From assembly GCA_030549775.1 (NCBI GenBank), contig CM060181.1, positions 51,838,218 through 51,902,217 of the forward strand: a stretch of DNA of 64,000 nt, read 5' to 3'. Below the pieces are notes generated by a model that saw only the letters and a program-made list of their open reading frames with translations, did not search any database and was not told where the DNA came from. Every line of letters begins with the position of its first letter. Position 1 is the stretch's first letter. The DNA is from Tamarix chinensis. Taxonomy: Eukaryota; Streptophyta; Magnoliopsida; Caryophyllales; Tamaricaceae. A program made the translations under genes and the position numbers. Of the stretch, positions 13,001-26,102 are shown in pieces.

Positions 13001-14223
13001 AATCCTTGAAAAGAACAAGGCACTTGTTCGATCACAAGATGATGGAGGCCAAACCCCACTCCACTATGCTGCTGGTTCCAAGGAAAGAAAAAAAGGCCCT
13101 ATTCGATGTTTAAAAATTTTACTCCAATACGATGCCACAGGTCATAATTCTGCGGTCTACATACAAGACAAGGATGGACGGACAGCACTCCATCTCGCAG
13201 TTTTGTACGGAGATGTCCAGCGGATAAAGGCTCTTATAGAACATAGACCAGATTGCAGTGAAATAAGCGACAAGAAGGGCCGGAATCTATTTCACTTCGC
13301 TGCCGAGTCTAAATGTAGGCCGACCATTGATTATCTCTTCAGGAAAAACATCTTTAATAAGCTCCTTAATGAGCAAGACCAAGAAGGCAATACACCACTA
13401 CATCTGCTTGTTACTTATGCTACCTTTAGTGGGCTATTTTATACTCAATATCTGAGACCTTTCCGAAAAAATAGATACATAGATTCAAAGGCTTTCAATA
13501 ATCAAAATCAAACCGCTGGGGATATCCTGCATTCCCAATATCCATTCAGACCGACAGTAAGTGTCTTATTTTAACCTCTTCTTTCCAGATAGATCATAGA
13601 TCTATATATTTCAAGTTCTTATTATGTTGTGTAGTGTACTCTAAACTAATACTACTTACCTTAATATGCGGCAGCAAATTCCTAGATCCATTTACCGATT
13701 GACCCCTAGATATGTAGAAAATCTAGAAAATAATAATACATCAATGTCACGTCAGAAGAAAAGCAGTGAGGTTCATCTAGTCGTGGCAACCCTCATAGCA
13801 ACAGTGTCCTTTGCAGCAGGCATTGCTGTACCGGGTGGGTTCAATCAAGACCCAGGTGCTGATCGAGGATCCGCATTGTTAACCAGACAAACAGCATTTA
13901 GAGCTTTCATGGTGTCGGATGCCATGTCCCTGGCACTCTCCGCCGTTGCAATATTGCTTCATTTCCGTATTGTGGAGGCAGAAACACTTAGGATAGTTCG
14001 AATATACTACACTGTCTCCGTGGCTGCCACGTCACTTTCTATAGGGACCATGATGGTATCATTTATGACAGGCGCATATGCTACAGTGTACCATTCTCTA
14101 TCCCTTGCCGTCATCATTTTAATCTTCCCCACACTCTTCATGTTCTTTTATGTTACTTATCTCTTGTACAAGGTACGTCACTTTTATAGGTCTCTGACTG
14201 GCGCTTTCAACGAAAAACCTTGA
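10069..14223 (+). CDS. Ankyrin-repeat/PGG-domain membrane protein, ACD6-like (gene 1)
   Basis: Predicted exons are 10069-10738, 12928-13556 and 13675-14223, giving 615 residues. Donors are GTAATA and GTAAGT; both acceptors are CAG. Intron phases 1 and 0 keep the frame exactly. About nine ankyrin repeats cover residues 60-400, with visible cores such as GNTVLHLH, KDTALHHAARW, GQTPLHYAAG and GNTPLHLL. The PGG domain follows: VPGGFNQDPGA at about 485-495 and roughly four hydrophobic helices to the C-terminus. Family members such as Arabidopsis ACD6 are membrane proteins acting in salicylic-acid-linked defence; that role here is inferred. The frame stays open upstream to 9952, but that codon is GTG, so I start at the ATG pair at 10069/10072. 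The next Met, at 10153, starts the part conserved with gene 2. No premature stop is seen. Confidence 0.88.
10739..12927 (+). other. Intron 1 of gene 1 with degenerate CCCTAAA-like DNA
   Basis: This intron is 2,189 bp, against 433 bp at the same position in gene 2. From about 11380 to 12600 it is an A-rich, irregular array in which aaccctaaa, cctaaat and ataaatggaataaa recur many times. The plant telomere-type unit CCCTAAA is frequent but never forms a clean run. A (TA)n run lies at 10898-10914, and a poly(A) run precedes acggcacagcc at about 12763. No coding sequence is seen. Confidence 0.7.
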
Positions 14224-15337
14224 TTATTGATTATATAAAAGCTTGAGGCTGGACGAGTGTTAATTCTTATTCTTGAATCGGCCTTTTGTTGGTTCATCCA
14301 GCTCCAAATAACCTAGACCTTACAATCAGCACAAACCCCAGACACCAAGCTTGCCTCAAAATGCACGCTGCAGTCAAATTGATTCATATGACTAGGGTCC
14401 TTATGCGCCAGTATATCTACTCATACAGCCACAACCATCTAGATACTCATCTATAATGATGGTTTATACAAGCTATGTCAGTGTATCAACTGAGCCCCTG
14501 CTGGATATGTCTGTAATGTCATAAATGAGTTTGTTCCTGATGGTTGTCTTCGGGTTCAGTTCAGTTTAACTGCATCATCAATATATAATACAACAAAACA
14601 GAAACTGTTTGGTTTTTTGTTTGTTCTTTCAGTAGTCGCACTCTTCATATCCTCTTTCTCATATCTTTCAAAAGCTCTGAGGTTTGTGTGAGCATGCTTG
14701 TTCTGTGTGCGATGTAACACTGATTACATGCGCATAAAAGACCTGCTAACTTGGCAATAGTTTGATTAATTCATAACTATGCTCCCCGATCTGCGCTGGG
14801 GACATTGGCTTGGTATGACTGAGTAAGAATAAGTCTGATGATGTAACGATGGCTTGCCTTGAAGAATGAACAGTATAACTCCGTACTGTAGTATAGCCAA
14901 TATTAAAGGGGTCAACTTATGGTAAATTTTATTTTTTATTTGATTTATAGACAGTATGAGGACGAGTGTATATGATCACAAAGATACACCATATCGAATG
15001 ACAATGATGTCAACTATTAAACGATGACTTTAGGATTATTTGGTTACAACAATCGAGCCATAACAACGGAGAAGAAACTGCAACAACAACAGCACTAGTT
15101 TATAAAATTTGGAGGGCAACGTATGCAGCAATTTTCCAATCGCAGTTGGTGCGCACAGAAAAACTTATCCGAGACACTATTTTTGACGTTCGTACTAGAT
15201 TAAGTGGAACTAGCAAGCAGTTGATGTATAAGAAGTTTTTTAGTAATTTTGATTATTTTCCTTTTGGTGATTTTGGTGATTTCCTTCTATGTACGTAATG
15301 AACTTTTGGTATTTATAAAATCATTATTACTTACCAG

Positions 15338-15374
<37 letters not shown>

Positions 15375-15610
15375 ACATGGACCGTCAGAAAGAGCTTATC
15401 ACACACGTCCGAGATAAAATCCCGAACTACGCTCTTTTACTGTAGAGAAATCCGGATAACTCAAATAGCTAGAGCAAAGCTTGAATGAAGGAGTTTGTTC
15501 GGAGTCACCAACTGAAACGAAGCTCGAACGATGAGGGGAACAAAGCTTGACATATGGCAGGAATGAAGCTCGACGGACGACAAAATATAGTTGGTGGTAC
15601 ATTTGAATTA
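14224..15610. other. Intergenic DNA downstream of gene 1, with a 33-bp poly(A) tract
   Basis: The first several hundred bases probably hold the 3' UTR; no clear polyadenylation signal can be fixed. An uninterrupted A tract runs at about 15340-15371. The segment after it repeats gaagctcga and aaagcttga motifs (15475-15575). Frames across the tract are polylysine artefacts. I see no gene. Confidence 0.5.
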
Positions 15611-18474
15611 AAATAATTAAAGTTAGTTGATTTATTTGATATTTAATTTATTTTTTTAGTGTCCTAATATGTATATACATATAAAAATATTACATATATA
15701 TTTATGTATAATTAGATATATATAATAGTATAATTATATATAGATAACATTATATATATATATATATAATATTAGTATAATTATATGTAAAAAAAAAATC
15801 CCCCGTTACATAATATTCAAGGACTAGTCATTCGCTGCTTGCATACCGATCACGTGGGCGTGCACGAACGATAACAACGATGACAGTGACGGGGACAGGT
15901 ATGAATAATAAAAAGGATGCCTAAAAAATATAAAAATAAGGACGGTATAAAAGCATAAAAGACATATATATATATTATACACAAAATAGTTATATAATAT
16001 TCTGAAATATTATTTATGTAAACATATGTCATAAATTTTTTTTTTATTACGGTCTCTATTACTATTAATACTTTTGTCTTACTATCTTCTTGCCAATCAG
16101 CTCCGGATATTTGATAGTAGATGGACTATCACTATTTAAACTTGTCAAAGTTTACGAAAGACAATAGGGGGGGGGGGAACCTTCTCTGCCGCCCACACTT
16201 AAAAGTGGGTAAGCGAAAATATAAAGTTATGTGAGTAAAATTTAAAAATATGTATTTTAAAAATAATTGGTCAAATATTAAAATATAAAGAAAACTATCC
16301 TTAAATTTTTTATATATTTTTTACAATATTTTTTTATATATATCTACAACAAATACTTTGTCTGTATTAAAAAAATAATTATTTTACTATAAAATTTTAA
16401 TATAAAAGAGAAAAAATACTTGAAGAAAATGAAAACCTAATTTTTATTTTGCATCATCACCTTTTTTTTAATTTATGTATTATTTTTTTATTATATTTTA
16501 ATAAAGAGTATAATTAAAACTTTAAAATGTTATTTATTTATTTTTTTTTAAAAGTCATCATGACGTAGGACAAAATTTAGTACCCATACTTATTATTAGA
16601 AGTGAGAATTAAATAGATGATTGAAGTTAATAGGGCTTACTTATTATTGTATGTGAATTTGTTCCCCTCGCAAAAAATAGTCCCCGTACTGATTGTTCTC
16701 CTCACCTAAATAGTAGTAACAGTTATATTCGAATTACTACTATTTGTCTATTTTATTGATAAAAAAATTAGTATTGTTAGTATTAATAGTAAAGATATTA
16801 TTACTATTATTAAGTACTACTAGTGATATTCTTTTGAATATTACTATTGGTATTAATATTATTGTTATTATTATTAAGGATGATTAATTATAATTGATAG
16901 TATAATGATAATTTAACGAAATGAAAATGCTAGTAATAATAATTAATAATATTTATAATAAAAAAATATCATTAATTTTCATAATATTGGTCATTATTAA
17001 CAACAACAACAATTATTATTACTACTATAGTTATCAACAATAGTTATTATTATTACTTCTATTGCATGCGATTTGAACTTTGAGAGCATATCAGTCCTTC
17101 CTTTGTTTTCTTTTCCTTCTTCTTCTTGTGTAATGGAGCTCGGAATGAGTTCATAGGGTGGATCAAGATGATCCAAGGCACGCAAGACGCTATTTTTTAT
17201 CTTTAATTTTTTGTTTTAGCAATATAAGTAATATTTTGGTATTTCACTTTAGTGTGTTTGTTGTTGATTTAATATCTGTTTGTGGCCTCAACTCGGGATT
17301 ATCCAATGAAATGATGCTTAGCAAAGCTAAATTTGAAAGATTTACTACGATGGAGCATAAATTAGCATAGATATGTGTTGAGGTTTGTGTGTAAATGGTG
17401 AAGTGGAGTTGCGCTAGACCTAGGGAAAAAAAATTAACTCTAGGCTAAACTAAACTTGATTCATTTAAAATTATATATTTAAATAAATCTAAAATTCTCT
17501 ACCTTAAAGTATAAATACATGAAACATAAATTAAATTTACTCAAAATCGGGACTACTAAATTAATAATTATGATATTTTTTTTCTTTTTGTAGTAATTCA
17601 TAACTTTTCAGTAGATTATTAATCAATGTCCAAAATGACCAAATAAATTTAAATATATAAACATCTTTGGTTTGTTCATATAAAAATATAGACATTTTTT
17701 AATTTTATGCGAATGCATAAACACCTAAACTTTATTTATATTAAGTCATACATGTTCAAGAAATCTCACATTCAAGACAATTCCAAATTGAGAATATTAA
17801 TTAATTATTTTTTATATTTTTTTTATAAAATTTTATACCCAAACTATCCTAACTTTCTATAATATACTATCTTAATACCAAATGAAGAATATATTTTTTG
17901 GATAACTAATAAGCATTTCATTAATTACCAAATGGCAATATATGCACATCAAAATTAAGCAAAGAACAATCCTATGGCCACCTATCAAGCTTAGCCAACA
18001 ACTTCTTATATCTATCTTCCCCTCCATCAGTACTAAGTCTAAGGAAAAGCAACAGTAGTGTGTCCTGTACATTTTCCCCCAACAATGGAATTTTGGCATA
18101 GAACATTGAAGGAAAAATATTAATGAGAATCGATATAATTAGTTGGAAATTCTTTGATGACTCATTAATGTGTTAATGGCTTCAACATAGTCCTTATCCT
18201 TATCAACTGACATCCCCAATTTCGTTTTAACACAACACAGAAGAGATAAAACAAAAACTATAGAATGTTATTGTAACATCAAATATAAAAGAGGTATGAT
18301 CATTTACCTAACACATGCTCTATGCCAGACTAAAACATTGAACAAAACCATGCATAAGAATTAGTGGTATCACAAGAGAGAAAAAAAGAGAAAGAGGGGG
18401 AGAATGAGAGATAGGTTAATAGATAACATGATAAGTAACAAAACAAAATATAGGAATAGAGTCAAGAGTTAAGG
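15611..18474. other. AT-rich intergenic DNA, no gene seen
   Basis: Long A/T-rich stretches, (TA)n runs near 15750-15770 and 15965-15975, a nine-G run at 16170, and att/tta-rich trinucleotide DNA at 16730-17060. Frames here (for example 17872-18099 on the minus strand) show no domain or paralogue. I recognise no element boundary. Confidence 0.5.
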
Positions 18475-21400
18475 TGTGATGCCCCATTTCTCAAACCCTA
18501 CTTGTATAGGTTCATTTGTATTTAGAAATAAAATTATATTCTTTTGAATATTTTATTTCCTCTCTTATTAAACTAGATATCATAGTTTCATTTTTTAAAT
18601 TTTTTTGTTTTTATTTCTTTACTCTTTCTAACAATTTTATGTCCATGAGATCTTATGGGCCACTTTTGGCTATTGAGACGATTCCAAATCATTATAATTC
18701 TTTCATTATTATAATCCTTGAATTTTTATGAGTCTCCTAGGGTCTATCGAAACATCAACTGAATCATTGGTAAAAAAGACTTTATTTACTACCCTTGTGG
18801 GCCTCAATAGTGTTTTAAGCCCCAAAATAACTATTTTAGCTGTCCAAAATTTACAAAAATTTGGGGACCAATATATTTTAGTGTAATGATTTAAATTATT
18901 TTAAAATCATATATAATTATTTTATAATTTTTAAAATTATTTAGATTGTTTTGGATATAATAAGTCCTCAAATGCAACTTTTCTTCCTCTAATTTGTATT
19001 TAATCTTATGAGGATCAATCTAACCCTTTTCACTATTGATGAGTATGGTTTATAGCCCCTTATTTGTTCCATTTTAATTTTGTGTATGTCACCCCCATGT
19101 AGTTATCAAATTGGATTTGAACTTTTAATAAAATTACTATATTATCCTTAACCAATTTTTTTTCTTTCTTTCTCATCCACTCATTTCTCCTCCCTTCTCC
19201 AAGTTTCATTAATTTTTGTGGTGTATGAATTGATTCCACTTTTTATTCTCCCCCATGTGGCATCACCATTACCTTTCATTTTAAAATAATTATCACAAGT
19301 TATGAAGTTGTTAAAACACCCTCCAACCCTTACACCTAAAATCTTTTTGTTTTTTCTTTCTTCTTTTCTCTTATTTCTCCTCTCTTCTCCTCCGTGTTTA
19401 TTCTCCTCTTTCTTCTACCCATCATTAAAGAAACAATTCCCTTCTCCTTTGATACTTTTTCCACAAAATATCTTAGATTGCATAATTACATTTCTACCTT
19501 TAATAATACCATACTATATTATCCCTAAAATATTTAACTTCTTCTCCATTTGATCTTATCCTTCCAACTCATTTCTTCCAACTTCATTGTATCACCTTTT
19601 ATTTTTTATTTTTCCCTTTTTTTGCGTCGTGGCCTACACATATACCTCTATCTATGGTCACCATAACCGACACTTTGAACCACCACCACAAATTCAACAT
19701 TTTTCTTCCTTCTTCTTCTCTTCTCTTTTTCATGGATTTGTATTCTCTTTCTCCTCTCCATTTTTTTGGATTATATTCATTTTTCCTCCATATATGATCG
19801 TGTTTTTTCTTCTAAAATTTGAAGATTATCCCTCCTTTTTATCCTCTTTAATTTTATATGCTTTGATTTAGTTTTTATATGTTGATTTCTCTAATCTTTT
19901 CATGGTTTTTTCTAGGTTTTGAATGCTTGATGGTTTTAGTCCTCTAATATTTATTTCTTTTTCTAATTAAATTATTAAGTTTTGGAAAGATTTTATTACT
20001 TCATATAAGCATGTTATCATTTTGTTAAAATTGATTATTATGCTATGATTTTTTGTGATTTGGGGGTTTTTAGTCCAAATTTAAGATTTTTTTTATTCCT
20101 TTAGTGCTGTGTGAAATTAATGATGCCATGTTGTTCTTGGTAATTTGTAGAGTAATATATATATATATATATTCTATTATATTTGGATGATCTTAAGCAT
20201 GGTTGATTTTTTTAGTTATGTTTGGGTAAATTTAGGGATTTTTTATTCCATGTGTATTTTGTTAAATTTATTATACCATGTTGTAGAAAGGGCGATGTAG
20301 ATAAACTTTGATGTTCAACTTTTTTAAATCCAAGTTTGTTTAATATGATTTTTTACAAAAATAAGATTCGGAAGCTTTAGTCATGGATTTAGTGTTTTGC
20401 TAATTTTGGAGTGGAATCTAATACTTGGCCATACCATGATGATCCTTGAAATTTTTAGATCAATTTTGGTATATATTATGTTTATTAGTAATCAAATTTT
20501 GATGGTGTTAATTTTGATTAAGGTTTTGAAAGGTTTAGAATGTTATTCACACATTCTTCATGCCATTCAAACTGTCATTAGCTAATGATGACATAATTAT
20601 CCTAATTAGATTTTAATTTTCTAATAATATATTTTTGGAGATAATTAATCAAAACATGAATAAAATAACCTTAAAAGACTTTAGTGGACATTCAGAGTCA
20701 AGATTGACCTCAGTCATTGACTTTTGATCATTTTACCCTCAAAATAGTAAATCTTAGTGAATAGATAATCTCGACAATTAGTAATTTTTGGTAATAAAGT
20801 GTTTTTTAATTTTTTTTTAAGCTTTTAAATATAAAACAATATTTTTTTCTGATTGTAAATAATATTTTTGTAAATAGCAAAAATTTTCAAATTTGACATA
20901 GGACCTTGCTTTGACTTGGTTAAGTTAATTTTATATATATATTTTGCTAATTTTGTTCATAATGACAAAAATTGATATTTTACATTTTTTCCCTCATTTG
21001 GGGTCTTTTGAACCAATAAATTAGGTTTCAAGATTTTAAATTATGTTTTATTCTTTGAATGACTAAATAGATGAATAGTATGATAGGTCAGATTTTAGGG
21101 CTTATTGACCTGAGGTTTTCTTCAAATTATTTTCAGGACTCTTACTTAGTAAGAGGTGTATTGTTGTATCTTTTAAAAGGGTTTTTATTATGGATTCTTA
21201 CCTTTGGCTTTAGATTTTCTCCTTTGGAACTAGATTTAGGGTTTTTATAAAAGCTTTGAGGAGTATTTGGATATGCATTGATCTTTTAAGTAGTTAGTTT
21301 TTATTATCTAGTAAACCTTTGATCATATCTAAGGTTTAGTGTTACCCTTAGACACTAATGTATATTATATGTTATATGTACTCTTGGATTTTTTTCCCTT

Positions 21401-22677
21401 TATGGGATATGCTTTGTGTTATTGTTTAAAACAAAATCCTTTAACTTTTGTCTCTTATTTTCTTAAAACAAAAATTTTGTTAGCTATAAGGAAGCTTGGT
21501 ACATTTTCTACTCCATAGGTCCCTCTAAACCCTATAGGTGGTGTGAAAACTTAAGGATTAGGATACCATTAGGGAAGCTAAGAAGTAGATGACCATTGGT
21601 TATGGGCATTGGATGTCAAATCTGTCATGGCATTGATATAAGGTGTACGTGTTGTCCTTGGAAATCCCTTCAGCTTAGAAGTTCATGTGCAGTGGAGTTG
21701 ACATCCTATTGTTGATTCCTGGTTGAGATGGTTATGTGTGTGACTCCTTTGACGTGATATCTACGATTCTAATTTTGACCTATATATCTATTTGTGATGA
21801 GACATAATGCACATATACGACTCTTGAATTTTTTTTAGTGTAATTACTTATACGATCATGTTTTAAATGATATGTATTATATGTTGAAATGCATGATAAG
21901 CATGGTATAAGCCTTGCCTGAATCCTTTATTCCCTTCAAATCTTCTATGATTCCATTCATATATGTCCTTATGTGATACTTGTTGAAAAGCATGATAGAG
22001 ATTCCTATTGGATTTTCCTAATTCCTCTATAATTATTGAACCCTTTATGATTCCAAATTATACATTGCTATAACCTATGTTGATAGCTTTAAGCTTCCTT
22101 AAGTGTGAGCATGTATTATGTACGCTTCATTCTCCACATGAAGTAATATTTATAGGAATGGATTTTCTAAAGTTATCTTGGAGTTGTATTCTCTTTGCTT
22201 ATGCATGATCAATTCCATTTTTAGCATGATGTTGAATTATCTGGTAATGTGTTTTGTGTGAAGCATTCTTATGTGAAATAATGAGGTATTAATGGATATG
22301 AAAGTCATACTAATTCAACACCATTTTAGTTTGTGTTGGTTTCTTATGTCTCACTTTGTGGGATTGAGAATGTTGAGTCACTAGTACACTCAATAGGAAC
22401 TTTAGTTTGGATCTTTATGATTACACATTCTATTTTATCTTAGCTCATGTTGAGCTTTGTTACATTTTTTTATATTGTATTTACATTTCATATTATTTTT
22501 ATAAGCCTTGTGTGGGAATCAAGTTAGGTAATTATCATACCTAAGTTTTGGGGTAGAAGCTTACTTTTTAGCCTTTGGCATAGGTTAGGTATTGATCTTA
22601 CCTCTCTTGTATTTGTTGCAACAGTAATACCATATCTTGTAAAATATAATTTTTTGTTAAAAAATGGGGGTGTTCCA
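18475..22677 (+). mobile_element. Solo-LTR-like element E (4.2 kb)
   Basis: It starts tgtgatgcccca and ends atgggggtgttcca, so it has TG...CA ends with inverted short termini like the other long LTRs. The flanks are taagg (18470-18474) and taaag (22678-22682), a 5-bp target duplication with one mismatch. It contains the family's C/T-rich stretch (19160-19800) and, near 22340-22400, an LTR-typical block resembling the region near 30890. No gag or pol coding sequence lies inside. The frames at 19302-19871 fall in the C/T-rich tract. A solo LTR is the simplest reading. Confidence 0.65.
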
Positions 22678-23219
22678 TAAAGTACCCAAAAGACAAAACA
22701 TCACAACATAGTAGGAAAATCCTAAGTCAACTAGTTAGCATAACTATCTAATACAATAAATCTTTCCCAAACAATGGATATACACAGGCCCACATCAAGA
22801 TGATCCAACTTGCAAAATGCCATATACTCCTCACAACAAAAACAGAACCAATACAATGATCGCACAAGGTATTGTCAGTATATTGAAGTACTGATAAATT
22901 AAATCTATCCTATAACATTAAGATGACCCATCATACACATAGAGGTCATATTAATTATGGCATAAAAATCATGCAAAAACACATTGTTATGGAATAATAA
23001 CAATAACATAGGATAATCTCATACATCTCAAATATAAATAAACCATGTGGTTATTATTCCATTATATGACCACATAATCCAATTGTTGAAGATATTTGAG
23101 CAGCTACACATATTCCTACATTATGAATGAGGTTTATGGTAGCAACACAAGGATCACAAGTTCCTCAAACCTAGGAAAACCCTATATCGACCACAATTAG
23201 ATAGAGCACCGATCCTAGT

Positions 23220-23640
23220 TTGGGTCTTTGAAAGATCACAACAAACGCAAACATTGGCAAAGCCTCCGCCAACCACAAACCAATTGAGAATGGTCCCAAT
23301 ATGGGTGTTTTGGTGATGAAACCAAATTGAGATGATGTAATACAAACCTCAAAATTATATTTTTAGGTGATAACACCAAACATGGATGTGGAAATCCAAA
23401 TCTCCCAAATTGAGTGTTTAGGCAATAAGGCCAAACATAGATGATGCAATCCGAACCTCCCATATTAGTTGTTTAGGTGATAACACTAAAAAAATGAGAC
23501 AATAAAAACCTCCCAAATTAGATATTTAGACAATAACACCAAATGCGAACATGGGCATAACCTTCACCAAGCACAACCAAATGGAGAATGGTCTCAATAT
23601 GGGTGTATAGATGATTACACCAAACACTATCCATCATGGC
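23220..23640. repeat. Minisatellite of about 60 bp
   Basis: Degenerate units contain cctcccaaatt(ga/ag), then gtttaggtgataacaccaaa, then a variable catgga/gatg segment with tgcaatccgaa. About six or seven units are visible. Confidence 0.7.
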
Positions 23641-25189
23641 CTCCCTCTACAAGTTGCAACCTTGTAGAGCATTTGTTCTATGGTAGGTCTACACCAATAT
23701 TCTTCCTAACCTTGCCTACAAGCCAAAACTTGGTAAGAATGGGTAGGGTACTAAGGGAAGAGAAAGTAATTACCATAAGGTAATAAGCCTACTAACTCAC
23801 AATTAACTACCCTAAGAGATAAAGAAAACAACTCGAATGAAATCTTATTTACCAACATTAAAATTTTACTAGAGTTTGCACAAAACACAACCCAAGTCCA
23901 CAAGCCACACAATTAACTATTTTATCTTCCTTAAATTCATTTATTCCAATTCAAGGCCTTCATTAACCATTCATTTTAATCCAATTATTCAATATTGGGA
24001 TCACAATAAATCCCATTAAATGAGGTAAGTAAAGCACCAAAAAATCCCTAAGGCATCACTACTAAAGAATAATAAAATAATGAATCACCAACAGGCCTAG
24101 TTGATTATTTTCTAAGACTAGTCAACTAGTCTAGGTATACCGGACCTAAGAAAATAAATATTATACAACAACTAATCGATATATTTAGGTCAAAACCAAA
24201 AGAACTCTAAACACAAAAAAGATATTAGTCAGTGGGTTTTACAAACTAATCAAGCAGTCTAATTAGAATATCTAAACCACTCATAACCAAAACCACATAC
24301 TTAAATACCAACTCAAAATATTTCAACATGACTATATCAAAACCATAGATAAAAATAAAAGGTCATACTAACACATCAAAAATAGTGCTTGAATAAAATA
24401 AAATAAATAATTCATGCTTCAAAGCATCAACATGGATAAGGTAATATATAACTAATATTATCACTAAACCTTACAAGAATCGACCATTGTCCCACAGAAT
24501 AAAAATAAGGAAAATTCAACAATAAAGGCCAAACACTCGAATGGAAGCATCAAACAACCAACCGATCATTTAAATAGGAGAAATGATTAGCTTGGTGTAC
24601 CCATTGACTACTAGGAATATGTAGCCAACCAAACTAGTAGTCCTGTCAAATGACGAGTCAGAGCACTCGATCGGTAACACAACAGAGAACATGTCCTAAA
24701 TTTCATCAACTGTAACGTCAACTACAAGCCTATATTAGTCGACCAAAAAAAACCATCTCGACAGTCGATAAGATAATCTAGTAGATGGCCTCCTAGGTTG
24801 ATAAATATGAGATAATGTTCACAATAAAATTGAATCAACCCCAACATTTAAAATGATCTTAAACTCATCAACGACATATAAAATCATGATAAATAGAAAT
24901 AATAATAAAAAAAAGTATTTGGGCTTCTCAAATTAGACATAATGCCTTCTTATGCTCAAAATCACAAGAATCATGCTTAGAGGACATAAAGCTTAAAATA
25001 TGCATAAACTTCCAATGAAAATATAAATCATACAACATGCTCAAATTTTAATGATATGACCAAGTCAATGATAAACATTAAATCATGCTTGACTATCAAA
25101 ACCTACCTAATAATTTAGTAAGGCTAAATTTCGGAATCATAGGCATAATCCATTCACATGATCAAAACTTACATAATACCATAACTCAT

Positions 25190-25318
25190 GCTAGAACCAA
25201 CCATACTCCATAACTCAAGCTTATAACCATGTGCATATATATATATCGAGAGAGTCTCGTGCTAGAACCAACCATACTCCATAAGTCAAGCTTATAACCA
25301 TGTGCATATATATCTATA

Positions 25319-25322
<4 letters not shown>
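25190..25322. repeat. 71-bp direct duplication
   Basis: The block gctagaaccaaccatactcc through ataaccatgtgcatatata occurs at about 25190 and again at about 25261, with one or two differences. The copies are separated by a (TA)n / gagagagtctcg junction. Confidence 0.85.

Positions 25323-25388
<66 letters not shown>
25313..25388. repeat. Compound (TA)n(GA)n microsatellite
   Basis: About 45 bp of TA units pass directly into about 30 bp of GA units. Open frames over it are artefacts. Confidence 0.95.
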
Positions 25389-25390
<2 letters not shown>

Positions 25391-25817
25391 AACTCATTCT
25401 TTACATAAAAACATGCCCACATTTACGATAACAACTAAATCAAACATGAACACCAAGCCTTATTATAGTATAGAGATTTGTCTTACCTCTAAATAAATCT
25501 TCAAGTAAAAAAAAACCTCCTAACTTTATGAAAAACTACAAGACCCTTGATTTTATAAGGAATCAAACATGAAAAATCAGCCAAAGCACACTTAAAATTA
25601 ATTTGGAAGGAGGAAATCAGAAGACGAAGAAGATAGGAGTATCTTTTCCTCAACCTTAACCCAAAAGATGGATATTGAAAAGGGCAAAAAGTAAAAAATA
25701 TTCAACTCTTTCTAAACTTTAACTCTTATATATTTAAGGAAAATAAGAAAGGGTTAAAATGAATAATAAAAATAAAAGAGATGGTAAATTCAAATCTTAA
25801 AAAAAATAGAAGAATAT

Positions 25818-26102
25818 TATAATACCCCAAAATGAAAAGAGTGCCATAAGAATTGATATGGCTACTTATATCAACATGGTATACCATATTTTTGTTGATT
25901 CCATCCTAAAAACTCCATAGTTAAGCATACTGGTCGTGGAGTAATTTTTAGGATGGGTGACCTCCTGGAAAGTTTTGAAAATTTTCTAAAAAAATATTGA
26001 GAAGTGGATAAGTGAGGATAAAGCACACTAAAATGACTTATGTTGATCTGTGGGGGCAGCCAATCAATTCGAAAGTACTCCAAGGTATTGAATGGGGGTG
26101 AA
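25818..26102 (+). mobile_element. Cassandra short unit 1
   Basis: 285 bp. The 5S-like core is at about 25908-25970 with intact ggatgggtgacctcctgg, equivalent to the 5S C-box region. The unit jumps from ctccaaggta directly to ttgaatgggggtgaatg, so the LTR 3' end, primer-binding site and internal part are missing. Confidence 0.85.

Larger units (their letters stand above)
22683..25817. repeat. Repeat-derived DNA flanking the Cassandra array
   Basis: A-rich non-coding DNA with internal tandem repeats. A segment near 23755-23850 (gtaataagcctactaactc and onward) resembles 55665-55740, so it is a dispersed repeat. Several gtcgac/tagtcg-rich segments at 24100-24800 resemble 33830-33960 on the other side of the Cassandra array, which suggests that the array inserted into one older repeat. 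I see no gene. Confidence 0.5.

Noticed and set aside
15249..15488. Open frame with a polylysine run
   Set aside because: It depends on a 33-bp A tract and has no homology I can recognise.
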